33,182 bases of DNA from Hyphomicrobiales bacterium (GCA_017305555.1 JAFKKM010000059.1:1-33182), one strand, 5' to 3'; positions 17,018 to 24,654 are shown, counted from the first letter of the stretch. Program-made: numbers and translations. Notes: generated from the letters alone by a model not told the origin.

Positions 17018-17047
17018 ACGCGCGGGCTTGACCCGCGCGTTTCTTTT
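17018..17047 (+). terminator. Intrinsic terminator of ilvC
   Basis: A perfect 9-bp stem, ACGCGCGGG (17018-17026) with CCCGCGCGT (17032-17040), around a 5-base loop and followed by TTCTTTTTT. It lies 26 bases after the ilvC stop. Confidence 0.9.
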
Positions 17048-17087
17048 TTGGGAAGCTGTTTCGTTCATTTGCGCGTTGGAGCTTGCC

Positions 17088-17483
17088 ATGCCGCATCGAC
17101 GATTGTTGGGAGCCGCCGTTGCGGCCGGCGTTCTGGCCGGAGTGTCGCTGGCACACGCGGCTGACGATGCGCGCTATAGCTCGGAGTACCAGAGCTGCGC
17201 CAAGGGTTCGACCGTCGATATCGAGCAATGCGTCGGGCGGCTGACCAAAGCATGGGATCAACGGCTCAATACGGCTTATCAGAAGCTGCTCAAAGGCAAC
17301 CGCAAGGCCTACAAGATGCGCATCGCGCAACGGCTCTGGGTTCAGTTCCGCAACGCCAATTGCCGTTACTATGGGGCTGGCGAGGGCACCATCCGGCGAC
17401 TTGAATTTGCCGAATGTATGCGCAGCACCACGGCGCACCGCGCGTTGGAACTGGAAGATCTGCTGAAGGGGCCGGGCGGCTAG
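17088..17483 (+). CDS. Secreted LprI/DUF1311-family protein
   Basis: A 131-residue exported protein. A signal peptide of about 25 residues ends AHA before ADDARYS. The mature part has the DUF1311/LprI layout: a CAKGSTVDIEQCVGRLTKAW opening with two cysteines, DQRLNTAYQKLL, RIAQRLWVQFRNANC, and a final CMRSTTAHRALEL, giving four cysteines that could form two disulfides. Some family members inhibit host lysozyme; the role here is unknown. The upstream open frame overlaps ilvC and its terminator and is not part of the gene. It probably has its own promoter because the ilvC terminator lies directly before it. Confidence 0.88.
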   Translation: MPHRRLLGAAVAAGVLAGVSLAHAADDARYSSEYQSCAKGSTVDIEQCVGRLTKAWDQRLNTAYQKLLKGNRKAYKMRIAQRLWVQFRNANCRYYGAGEGTIRRLEFAECMRSTTAHRALELEDLLKGPGG

Positions 17484-17519
17484 GGGAATTGTCGCGTATC
17501 GACGACAGGCTTCTCCTTC

Positions 17520-17601
17520 CGTCATTGCGATGAGCGTAGCTACGAAGCAATCCAGTTCTTCCGTGTGGCCTCTGGATTGCTTCGCTTCGCTCGCAATGAC
17601 G
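17520..17601. repeat. Palindromic intergenic repeat, well-preserved copy
   Basis: An 82-base near-palindrome. The left arm is CGTCATTGCGATGAGC with GAAGCAATCCAG; the right arm is CTGGATTGCTTCG with CGCTCGCAATGACG ending at 17601. It is the same family as 9285-9366 but with both arms intact. It lies between two convergent genes and could fold into a long hairpin on either transcript. Confidence 0.8.
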
Positions 17602-17604
17602 AAT

Positions 17605-19167
17605 CTAGTGTGCAGTTTCTTTTGCCCTGATCTCCTCCCACAGCCACCTTGCAACATCGGCTGCCGACTGGCTGCCGCTGGCGCGCAGATTGGCCTCACG
17701 CATCGTTGCGATATCGATCTTGCCGAGTAGTGGTGCAAGTGCATCGCGCAGCGCAGAGTCGTTTTCGCGTTTCGGCGCGAGCAGCACGATTGCATCATAC
17801 GGTGGAACGGCGTGCTTCGGATCGTTCAGCACCACGAGATCGTATTTCGCGATCAGCCCGTCGCTGGTGTAGCCGGCGATCACATCCACCTCGCCGGCGG
17901 CGACGGCGGCATACATGAAGTCCGGCTGCATCTGGCGCTGCTGCCGAAAGGTGAGGCTGTAGGCTTTGCGAAGGCTGGCCCATTCCGGGCGCGAGAAAAT
18001 CTCATAGTCGCCTGCGACCGACATCTCACCGGCATGGGCGGCGAGATCGGCGATGGAATGGATGCCGAGCGCTTCGGCCCGTGCGCGCGGCATCACCAGT
18101 GCGTAGGCATTCTCGAAGCCGAGTTCGCCGAGTAGGGTGACGTGCTGTTTTCCAAGCGCGGCTTTCAGATCGCCCAGCACTTCATCGCGCGGTTTGATGT
18201 CCGTGCGGTGCATCTGGTTCGCCCACAGCGTCCCGGAGTAATCGACGTAGGCGTCGATATCGCCGCTTTCGAGCGCATTGAAAATGACGCTGGAGCCGAG
18301 GCCCTCGCGGGTCGTTGCCGGCAGCCCTGCCGCTTGCAACCGTTGCGTCAACAAAGCTGCGAGAATGTATTGCTCGGTGAAGGTCTTTGCGCCGACGACA
18401 TAGCTCTGCCGGGCACGCGACAGCGACGGCATCAACGCCGCCGCGATCAGCAGCACCACGCCGATTACGCCCATCGTCGTACGAATTCGGCTCCGGCGCC
18501 GCGCGCCGGTCTCGATCAGCGCCAGTATCTGATCGACAATCAGTGCCAGCACCGCCGATGCCGCGCAACCGAACAGCACGAACACCCAATTCTGCGTCTG
18601 CAAGCCGGCGAAGATGTAGTTGCCGAGGCTGGTCTGGCCGATCGGCGTCGACAGCGTTGCGGTGCCGATCACCCACACCGCAGCAGTGCGGATGCCTGCC
18701 ATGATCACTGGCAGCGCCAGCGGCAGTTCGACCATCCGCAACGATTGCCGCGGCGTCATGCCGACGGCCTGCGCCGCCTCGAGGATGGCGAGATCGATCC
18801 CTTGCAGTCCGGTGATGGTATTGCGCAGCACCGGCAGCATCGAATAAAGCGCCAGCGCCAGCATCGCGGGCAGGAAGCCGAACGCCGAAAAGCTGAAGCC
18901 GAACCATTGTGCCGTCAGGGCCGCGAGCGCCAACAATAGCGGATAGAACAGTGCCAGCAGCGCGAGACCCGGCACGGTCTGCACGGTGCTGGCGAAGCCG
19001 AGCAGGGCGCCACGCAGACTTGGCCGATGTCGTGCCAGCAAGGCCAACGGCAAGCTGACCAGGAGGCCGAGCACGAGTGCGGCGAGGCTGACGCGCACAT
19101 GATTGCCGAGATAATCCGGCAGATGCGCCAGCGCGTCGGTCCAGCGCGGATCGGACCACAGATTCAT
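17605..19167 (-). CDS. Osmoprotectant-type ABC transporter, permease fused to binding protein
   Basis: A 520-residue fusion. Residues 1-215 or so form an OpuCB/ProW-like permease with five to six helices and the EAA-type loop EAAQAVGMTPRQSLRMVELPL that contacts the ATPase. A further helix around 230-250 (TTMGVIGVVLLIAAALM) leads into an OpuAC/OpuCC-type substrate-binding domain (about 262-510) that begins VVGAKTFTEQYILAALL and contains YVDYSGTLW and VIAGYTSDGLIAKYDLV. Such domains bind glycine betaine, choline or related compounds; the exact ligand is not readable. Its start overlaps the stop of the ATPase gene by 4 bases, so the two genes form a complete importer. Confidence 0.92.
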   Translation of the reverse strand: MNLWSDPRWTDALAHLPDYLGNHVRVSLAALVLGLLVSLPLALLARHRPSLRGALLGFASTVQTVPGLALLALFYPLLLALAALTAQWFGFSFSAFGFLPAMLALALYSMLPVLRNTITGLQGIDLAILEAAQAVGMTPRQSLRMVELPLALPVIMAGIRTAAVWVIGTATLSTPIGQTSLGNYIFAGLQTQNWVFVLFGCAASAVLALIVDQILALIETGARRRSRIRTTMGVIGVVLLIAAALMPSLSRARQSYVVGAKTFTEQYILAALLTQRLQAAGLPATTREGLGSSVIFNALESGDIDAYVDYSGTLWANQMHRTDIKPRDEVLGDLKAALGKQHVTLLGELGFENAYALVMPRARAEALGIHSIADLAAHAGEMSVAGDYEIFSRPEWASLRKAYSLTFRQQRQMQPDFMYAAVAAGEVDVIAGYTSDGLIAKYDLVVLNDPKHAVPPYDAIVLLAPKRENDSALRDALAPLLGKIDIATMREANLRASGSQSAADVARWLWEEIRAKETAH

Positions 19168-19967
19168 GAGGCAGGATTCCGTGGCAGCAGGTCGCGCAGC
19201 CTCTCGGCTTGGCGGCGCGGTGTTTGCAGCAGGGCGTCGACATCGGCGTCATCCACACTCGCGAGTTCGCGAGCTGTGCCTTGCGCGAAGATGCGTCCCT
19301 CGCGCATCACCGCGATGCGATCCGCCAGCAGCACGGCTTCCGCCATGTCATGAGTGATCATGATGGTGGTCAGGCCGAGTTCTCGGTGAAGGCTGCGGTA
19401 GTCTTCGCCAAGTCCATCGCGCGTCAGCGGATCGAGGGCCCCGAACGGCTCGTCCATCAGTACGATACGCGGGCGCGCCGCCAGCGCGCGGGCAACGCTG
19501 ACGCGTTGGCGTTGGCCGCCGGACAATTGGTGCGGCAGCCGATCGCGATGGGCAGCGGGATCGAGCCGGACCAGCGCCATCAATTCATCGACGCGCACGC
19601 CGATCTGCGCAGCCGGCCATCCCAACAATTTCGGCGTGATGCCGATATTGTCCGCGACGCTCATATGCGGAAACAGGCCGCCGCTCTGGAATACGGTGCC
19701 GATGCTTCGCCGCAATGCGATGGCGTCGACATTTGCGATGTCGGCACCATCGATGGTGATATGGCCGCCGTCGGGTGCGATCAGCCGGTTGGCGAGGCGC
19801 AGCAGCGTGGTCTTGCCGGAGCCCGACGCGCCGACGATGGCGAGAAATTCGCCGGACGCGACCGCCAGCGAGACATCGTTCACCGCCAACACCGGCGGCG
19901 TGCCACGGCCGCCATCGAAATGCTTGCGGACATGCTCGAACGAGATCAAGGGCGATGTGACGTTCAT
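19164..19967 (-). CDS. ABC transporter ATP-binding protein, osmoprotectant (OpuCA/ProV) type
   Basis: A 267-residue ATPase with Walker A GASGSGKTT, Q-loop region TVFQSGGLFPHMSV, signature LSGGQRQRVSVARAL, Walker B RIVLMDEPFGALD and the switch histidine in MITHDMAEA. It lacks the C-terminal CBS pair seen in many OpuCA/ProV proteins and ends shortly after the ATPase core, so osmolarity sensing through CBS domains is unlikely. It is the first gene of a two-gene operon with the fused permease/binding protein. The ATG (complement of 19965-19967) begins the conserved domain; no strong ribosome site is visible. Confidence 0.93.
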   Translation of the reverse strand: MNVTSPLISFEHVRKHFDGGRGTPPVLAVNDVSLAVASGEFLAIVGASGSGKTTLLRLANRLIAPDGGHITIDGADIANVDAIALRRSIGTVFQSGGLFPHMSVADNIGITPKLLGWPAAQIGVRVDELMALVRLDPAAHRDRLPHQLSGGQRQRVSVARALAARPRIVLMDEPFGALDPLTRDGLGEDYRSLHRELGLTTIMITHDMAEAVLLADRIAVMREGRIFAQGTARELASVDDADVDALLQTPRRQAERLRDLLPRNPAS

Positions 19968-20095
19968 GCTGGGTTTGCAGTAACACAGCGGCGAGATCGC
20001 ACCAAGCAAGGGGCGTCCTTGCAGATCGTCGCTGGCAGTTGGATTTTTCCAACGGAACCGGATTTAATGCATGGTGCCACAGCAGAGGACACTCA

Positions 20096-20926
20096 GTGCA
20101 GACGACGAGCACATCAGCACCGGCAATCGAACTGGATGAGGCCAGCGTCGCGTTCCGGCTCGCCAATGCGCGTGTCTATACGGCGGTCGAGCGCGCCAGC
20201 CTCGCGGTGCGCGACGGCGAGTTCATTGCCATTGTCGGCCCCACCGGTTGCGGCAAGTCGACTTTGCTTAATCTCACTGCCGGGCTATTGGCGCCGGCCT
20301 CGGGCGCGGTCCGGATTTTCGGCGCGCCGCTAACCTCGCTCAACCGGCAGGCCGGCTACCTGTTTCAGGCCGATGCGCTGTTTCCGTGGAAGACCGCGCT
20401 GGAGAACGTCGCGATCGGGCTCGATATCGCTGGCGTATCGCAGGCCGAAGCGCGCAAGCGTGCGGAAGGCTGGCTCAACGCTGTCGGCCTCGGCGCGTTC
20501 GGCAATCGCTATCCGCATATGCTGTCGGGCGGTCAGCGCAAGCGCGTTGGCCTTGCGCAGGTGCTGATCCGCGATCCGAAGATCCTGCTGATGGACGAGC
20601 CGTTCGGACCGCTCGACGCGCAGACCCGGCAGATCATGGGCAACCTGCTGCTCGATCTGTGGACGGCGGATCGCAAAGCTGTGTTGTTCGTGACGCACGA
20701 TCTCGAGGAAGCGATCGCGCTGGCGGATCGCGTCGTCATCATGTCGGCGGGGCCAGGCTCGCGCATCATCGGTGATTGGCAGGTGGCGTTGCCGCGTCCG
20801 CGCGATATTTTTGAGATACGACTCGACAAGGATTTCCATGCGCTCCATCGCGACATCTGGGGCGTGCTGAAGGCCGAGGTCGCGAAAGGCTATGAGCACG
20901 CGGCGCCACCCACCAGCGCGGCGTAG
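20096..20926 (+). CDS. Orphan ABC transporter ATP-binding protein, NitT/TauT type
   Basis: A 276-residue ATPase of the nitrate/sulfonate/taurine class. It has Walker A GPTGCGKST, the aromatic Q-loop YLFQADALFPWKTALENV typical of SsuB/TauB proteins, signature LSGGQRKRVGLAQVL, Walker B KILLMDEPFGPLD and VTHDLEEA. The start is GTG at 20096, with AGAGGA 7 bases upstream; an in-frame upstream start at 20039 has no ribosome site. No permease or binding-protein gene accompanies it: the next gene is on the other strand. Its partners must be encoded elsewhere, or it serves a shared permease. It is divergent from the osmoprotectant system. Confidence 0.92.
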   Translation: MQTTSTSAPAIELDEASVAFRLANARVYTAVERASLAVRDGEFIAIVGPTGCGKSTLLNLTAGLLAPASGAVRIFGAPLTSLNRQAGYLFQADALFPWKTALENVAIGLDIAGVSQAEARKRAEGWLNAVGLGAFGNRYPHMLSGGQRKRVGLAQVLIRDPKILLMDEPFGPLDAQTRQIMGNLLLDLWTADRKAVLFVTHDLEEAIALADRVVIMSAGPGSRIIGDWQVALPRPRDIFEIRLDKDFHALHRDIWGVLKAEVAKGYEHAAPPTSAA

Positions 20927-20944
20927 CCGACGCCGAAACGAAAC

Positions 20945-21520
20945 TTATCCGGGCACCATGATGCGACTGCGCAGCATCAGCCGCGCGCGGCCCAGTTTCC
21001 GCAGCAACGTTCGCTCGGCGTCGCGTCGTCCGGCCGGGTAGCCGCCAAGCGCCTCGAAATGCCGTCGTGCGATGACGAGGCCTTGATCAGGCGAGGGACC
21101 GGATAACAGCCGCAGGATGTGAGCCGCCGCTGCCCTCACACCCTGATCGGCATAGGGCGAGCGGGCGTAGCGCAGGATCGCGGCGCGGGGTGCCGGCGCG
21201 CTGGCCATTCGGTCGATGAACTGCGCGGTCTCGTCGATCCAGCTCAGGTCCGGCACCGTGCCCGGGTGCAGGAACATCAGCCACGGCGCGCGCGCCTCCT
21301 TCACCCCGGCGGCGAGCGCGTCCGCGCGCGATCCCTTGCAGACCAGATAATCGCAACCGGCAACGTCCGCCACGCGCGCGACGGTGTCGGTGTCGCCGCG
21401 ATCCACCAGCACGACGTCCTGGATCAGGCCGGCGGTCACGCCCGGCACCAGCGCGGCGAGGGTCGCCACTACCGGCGGCTCCTTACCCTCGGTCGGGATG
21501 ATGACGCTGAGCATCGGCAT
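20945..21520 (-). CDS. GT2-like glycosyltransferase-fold protein, active site degenerate
   Basis: A 191-residue protein with the opening of a family 2 glycosyltransferase: MLSVIIPTEGKEPPVVATLA, then VVLVDRGDTDTV where active enzymes have a VDDGSTD-like motif, and LMFLHPGTVPDLSWI where they have an LDAD (DxD) motif. The DxD position reads HPG, so the metal-nucleotide site seems lost. It has no membrane segment and is shorter than most GT2 enzymes. It may be a non-catalytic or altered-specificity member. GGGAGTG about 10 bases upstream supports the ATG at 21520; an ATG six bases later is also possible. Confidence 0.78.
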   Translation of the reverse strand: MPMLSVIIPTEGKEPPVVATLAALVPGVTAGLIQDVVLVDRGDTDTVARVADVAGCDYLVCKGSRADALAAGVKEARAPWLMFLHPGTVPDLSWIDETAQFIDRMASAPAPRAAILRYARSPYADQGVRAAAAHILRLLSGPSPDQGLVIARRHFEALGGYPAGRRDAERTLLRKLGRARLMLRSRIMVPG

Positions 21521-21612
21521 CTGTTGCGGTCACTCCCGGAGATCCCAATGGTGACGCTTCTAGCATTTTTCCGCGTTGCGGAGGCGGGGCGCCGCCGGGC
21601 GAAGATCAAAAG

Positions 21613-21621
21613 TTATCCACA
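21613..21621 (+). promoter_or_regulatory. Perfect DnaA-box sequence
   Basis: TTATCCACA (21613-21621), the strict DnaA box consensus, lies 18 bases before the SOS box of the radical SAM gene. A single 9-base match can occur by chance, so a role is unproven. Confidence 0.4.
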
Positions 21622-21638
21622 GGCTGTCGTTCGCAAAT

Positions 21639-21653
21639 GTTCTTGATATGTTC
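21639..21653 (+). promoter_or_regulatory. LexA (SOS) box, alphaproteobacterial type
   Basis: GTTC-N7-GTTC (21639-21653) is a perfect match to the direct-repeat LexA site used by alphaproteobacteria. It overlaps the likely -35 element TTGATA (21643-21648), which is followed after 16 bases by TAGCAT (21665-21670). A LexA dimer bound here would block the promoter of the radical SAM gene. Confidence 0.8.
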
Positions 21654-21677
21654 TTATGGCGTGCTAGCATCCAATCC

Positions 21678-22847
21678 ATGAGCAAAGCCTCCAGCGCCCT
21701 CAAGCACCCGCCGGTCTCCCCAGCCTCGGCCCCCACCGAACCGGCGGGTGCATCTCCCTCGTTTTCGGAGATCGCGATTGCGATCGACCGCGAGCGGCGA
21801 CGCGGTCGCGGGGCGCAGTCGAATGCCAGCGGACGTTTCGAGGCGGAGGCGCGCGTCACCTTCGACGACGGCTGGCAGAGCCTCGACGAGTTACCGCCGT
21901 TCAAGACGACGGTGGCGCTCGACACCTCGCGCAAGGTCATCACCCGCAACGAGTCTCCCGATATCGGCTTCGACCGTTCGATCAATCCCTATCGCGGCTG
22001 CGAGCATGGCTGCGTTTATTGTTTCGCGCGGCCGACCCACGCTTATCTCGGGATGTCGCCGGGGCTGGATTTTGAATCGAAACTGTTCGCCAAGCCGGAC
22101 GCGCCGGCATTGCTGGAGAAGGAACTGGCGGCGTCAGGCTATGAGCCGAAGATGATCGCCATCGGCACCAACACCGATCCCTATCAGCCGATCGAGCGCG
22201 AACACAAAATCATGCGCGGCATTCTAGAGGTGCTGGAGCGCGCCGGGCACCCGGTCGGTATCGTCACCAAGTCGGCGCTGGTGATGCGCGATATCGATAT
22301 CCTGTCGCGGATGGCGCAACGCAATCTGGTCAAGGTGGCGCTTTCGGTCACATCGCTCGATCCGAAACTGGCGCGCACCATGGAGCCGCGCGCATCGACG
22401 CCGCCGAAACGGCTCGAGGCATTGCGGCAGTTGTCAGCAGCGGGGATTCCGACCACGGTGATGGTGGCGCCGGTGATCCCGGCGCTCAATGACTCGGAGA
22501 TCGAGCGCATTCTCGATTCTGCAGCCCATGCAGGCGTCAGGGAAGCGAGCTACGTGTTGTTGCGCCTGCCGCTGGAAGTCCGTGACCTGTTCCGCGAATG
22601 GCTGATGGCGCATTATCCTGATCGCTACCGTCACGTCTTCACGCTGATCCGTGAGATGCGCGGCGGCCGCGATTACGATTCACAGTGGGGCACGCGGATG
22701 AAGGGCACCGGACCGATAGCCTGGATGATTGGCCGTCGGTTCGAGATGGCTTGCGAGAGGCTGGGCCTCAACAAGCGGCGATCAAAACTGACCATGGATC
22801 ATTTCTCACGGCCGCCGCGCAACGGCCAGCAACTCAGTCTGTTTTAG
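21678..22847 (+). CDS. PA0069-family radical SAM protein (SplB-like), SOS-controlled
   Basis: A 389-residue radical SAM protein. The cluster cysteines are C108, C112 and C115 in RGCEHGCVYC, within the conserved SINPYRGCEHGCVYCFARP region. The Gly-rich SAM-binding and barrel motifs MIAIGTNTDPYQPIE, GIVTKSAL and TVMVAPVIPALND follow, and the C-terminus ends QLSLF. The family is related to spore photoproduct lyase (SplB), a DNA repair enzyme, but its reaction is not established. The SOS box directly upstream argues for a DNA-damage role. No ribosome site precedes the ATG, and the predicted transcription start falls at or just before it, so the message may be leaderless. The VOC gene follows after 10 bases. 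Confidence 0.92.
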   Translation: MSKASSALKHPPVSPASAPTEPAGASPSFSEIAIAIDRERRRGRGAQSNASGRFEAEARVTFDDGWQSLDELPPFKTTVALDTSRKVITRNESPDIGFDRSINPYRGCEHGCVYCFARPTHAYLGMSPGLDFESKLFAKPDAPALLEKELAASGYEPKMIAIGTNTDPYQPIEREHKIMRGILEVLERAGHPVGIVTKSALVMRDIDILSRMAQRNLVKVALSVTSLDPKLARTMEPRASTPPKRLEALRQLSAAGIPTTVMVAPVIPALNDSEIERILDSAAHAGVREASYVLLRLPLEVRDLFREWLMAHYPDRYRHVFTLIREMRGGRDYDSQWGTRMKGTGPIAWMIGRRFEMACERLGLNKRRSKLTMDHFSRPPRNGQQLSLF

Positions 22848-22857
22848 GGAATGTAAT

Positions 22858-23313
22858 ATGAGTCCCGAACGGCCTGTGCCGGTAGCGAAACTGACGGTCG
22901 TGACGCTGGGCGTTAGCGATATGCGCCGGAGTATCACGTTTTACGAGGCGCTGGGCTTCGCGCGGCGGATGCGTGCCACCGGCGAAGAGGTGGCTTTCTT
23001 CGAGACCGGCGGCGCCGTGCTCGCGCTCTATCCATGGTCTCGGCTGGCCGAGGATGCGGCCTTGGCGGATCAGCCACGCCCGCAAGGGTTTCGCGGCATG
23101 ACGCTGGCCTGGAATTGCGCGTCGGAGCAGGACGTCGACGCTGTCCTGGCATTCGCTGTCGCGCAAGGCGCGACGCTGCTCAAGTCGGCGCATCGCACGG
23201 ACTATGGCGGCTACTCCGGATACTTTACCGACCTCGACGGTCATCCATGGGAAGTGGTCGTTGCGCCAGGGATCGAGGTCGGCGCGGATCGGCGGGTTCA
23301 TTTGCCGGATTAA
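22858..23313 (+). CDS. VOC-family (glyoxalase/bleomycin-resistance fold) protein
   Basis: A 151-residue single VOC domain. It shows the paired beta-alpha-beta-beta-beta modules: KLTVVTLGVSDMRRSITFYE at the start and YSGYFTDLDGHPWEVVVAPG near the end, the latter carrying the usual Asp-Pro/His-x-Trp-Glu signature with a metal-ligand glutamate. It could be a small-molecule lyase or an antibiotic-binding protein; the substrate is unknown. It starts 10 bases after the radical SAM stop on the same strand and should be co-transcribed, placing it under the same SOS box. That co-regulation is inferred from spacing only. Confidence 0.88.
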   Translation: MSPERPVPVAKLTVVTLGVSDMRRSITFYEALGFARRMRATGEEVAFFETGGAVLALYPWSRLAEDAALADQPRPQGFRGMTLAWNCASEQDVDAVLAFAVAQGATLLKSAHRTDYGGYSGYFTDLDGHPWEVVVAPGIEVGADRRVHLPD

Positions 23314-23354
23314 TTCGGTGACGCACTGCACCGTTTGGAGCGCGGTCGCATGGC

Positions 23355-23684
23355 TCAATGCGCGATCTTGGTGGTGAGGTTCAGCCCGACCGCGCCGACC
23401 ACGATCAGCGCGATGAACAGCATCTGTATGACGCTCAAGGATTGGCGCAGAAACATCGCGCCGATCAGAGAGATCAGAACCACACCGGCCCCGGACCAGA
23501 TGGCATAGGTGACGCCGACCGGAATGCGGGTCAGTACCTGCGACAATGCCCAGAAGCAACCGGCGAAAATGGCTAGAGAGAGCAGGCCGTAAATCGGCTT
23601 GTCGAAGCCTTCGGATTTGGTGAGCAGCGTGGTCGCGGTCACTTCGGCGACAATGCTGACGGCGAGAAGTCCCCAGGCGTTCAT
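23355..23684 (-). CDS. SMR-family multidrug efflux protein (EmrE type)
   Basis: A 109-residue, four-helix small multidrug resistance protein. The essential membrane glutamate is E14 in VSIVAEVTATTLL. PVGVTYAIWSGAGVVLISL (helix 3) matches EmrE/Qac-type exporters of cationic compounds better than the guanidinium exporters of the Gdx/SugE type. It would work as a proton-coupled antiporter dimer in the inner membrane. The start at 23684 gives the standard length; the longer open frame upstream includes noncoding sequence shared with the rnhB promoter region. Two hairpins lie 46-94 bases upstream of its start. Confidence 0.9.
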   Translation of the reverse strand: MNAWGLLAVSIVAEVTATTLLTKSEGFDKPIYGLLSLAIFAGCFWALSQVLTRIPVGVTYAIWSGAGVVLISLIGAMFLRQSLSVIQMLFIALIVVGAVGLNLTTKIAH

Positions 23685-23729
23685 GATCGATTCCTTGTTG
23701 CCGGCTTCGGCGGATGCCGTTCGGTAACC

Positions 23730-23778
23730 GTCGCACCGTCGTGCGACAATCCCGTGCATGGTCGCGGTTCCACGGGAT
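23730..23778 (-). promoter_or_regulatory. Tandem hairpins upstream of the SMR gene
   Basis: Two perfect stems lie one base apart: ATCCCGTG/CACGGGAT (8 bp, 23749-23778, 14-base loop) and GTCGCAC/GTGCGAC (7 bp, 23730-23747, 4-base loop). They lie in the divergent SMR-rnhB spacer. The loops do not match the ACGR loops of the guanidine-II riboswitch. They may be a leader structure or protein-binding sites; no function can be assigned. Confidence 0.4.
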
Positions 23779-23839
23779 AGCGGGTACATCGCCCGGTTCC
23801 CGGTTGCACGGGGCGCGCCGCTTGCCGCACCATCGCGCC

Positions 23840-24568
23840 ATGATTCGAGCAACTCCTGCCATCAAGCCGAAGAAGAAGCCGGACGCCGCCGCGCCGACGT
23901 TCTCGCGCGAACGCGCGTTGATTAAGCGCGGGATCTGGCCGGTGGCGGGATGCGACGAGGCCGGCCGTGGGCCGCTGGCCGGACCGGTGGTGGCCGCCGC
24001 CGTGGTGCTCGACCCGAAGCGCATTCCCAAGGGGCTCGACGATTCCAAGCGGCTGACGGCCGCGCGGCGCGAGGAGCTGTTCGAGGAGATTTGCGCCACC
24101 GCCTCCTGTGCCGTGGCGTTCGCCTCGCCGGCGCGGATCGAGCGCGACAACATCCTGCGTGCCTCGCTGTGGGCCTTGGCGCGCGCGGTCCAGGCGTTGC
24201 CCGAGATGCCGCGGCACGTCTTTGTCGACGGTCGCGACCGCATCGATGCGCCCTGCGACTGCGATGCGGTGATCGGCGGGGACGAGTTGGTGCTGTCGAT
24301 CGCGGCGGCCTCGATTATCGCCAAGGTGTCGCGCGATCGGTTGATGTGCCGGCTGGCGCAGGATTGTCCGGGCTATGGCTTCGAGGTTCACAAGGGGTAT
24401 GGCGTGCCGGCGCATATGGAGGCGTTGCGCAGGCTCGGGCCGAGCGTTCATCATCGACGGCTTTTCGCGCCGGTGATGGCTGCGGCCGCGCGATTGCAGG
24501 TCACCGTCGAAGCGGATCGCATTGCCGTCGAACAGACGGTGATTTCGGTCGACGCCGCCGCCGGCTGA
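23840..24568 (+). CDS. rnhB: Ribonuclease HII
   Basis: RNase HII removes ribonucleotides and RNA primers from RNA-DNA hybrids. The product has 242 residues with a basic, disordered N-terminus (KPKKKP) and then the catalytic core. D39 and E40 are in [18 protein letters not shown], including the GRG motif that recognises the RNA-DNA junction. D130 is in HVFVDGRD and D166 in IIAKVSRDR, completing the acidic site. ATG 23840 was chosen because upstream in-frame sequence is the noncoding spacer shared with the SMR gene; no strong ribosome site is visible. The protein is longer than E. coli RnhB owing to both tails. Confidence 0.95.
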   Translation: MIRATPAIKPKKKPDAAAPTFSRERALIKRGIWPVAGCDEAGRGPLAGPVVAAAVVLDPKRIPKGLDDSKRLTAARREELFEEICATASCAVAFASPARIERDNILRASLWALARAVQALPEMPRHVFVDGRDRIDAPCDCDAVIGGDELVLSIAAASIIAKVSRDRLMCRLAQDCPGYGFEVHKGYGVPAHMEALRRLGPSVHHRRLFAPVMAAAARLQVTVEADRIAVEQTVISVDAAAG

Positions 24569-24575
24569 GGCAGTT

Positions 24576-24594
24576 GCCCCTTTCGCGAAGGGGC
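24576..24594 (+). terminator. Weak terminator-like hairpin after rnhB
   Basis: GCCCCTT (24576-24582) pairs with AAGGGGC (24588-24594), seven bases after the rnhB stop. It is followed by ATTATC, not a T-tract, so termination may need Rho. Confidence 0.4.
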
Positions 24595-24654
24595 ATTATC
24601 ACAAATCGTTCTCTTATCGCCCCTGCGACGGCGTCGGAGTAAGCCACCACTCTT

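Noticed and set aside
23685-23839. Guanidine riboswitch upstream of the SMR gene
   Set aside because: The hairpin loops are GACG and a 14-base loop, not paired ACGR loops, and no class I or III core motif is seen. The SMR protein also looks EmrE-like and not Gdx-like.
22834-24324. 496-codon minus-strand frame across VOC, SMR and rnhB
   Set aside because: It overlaps three well-supported genes in another frame and has no family resemblance.
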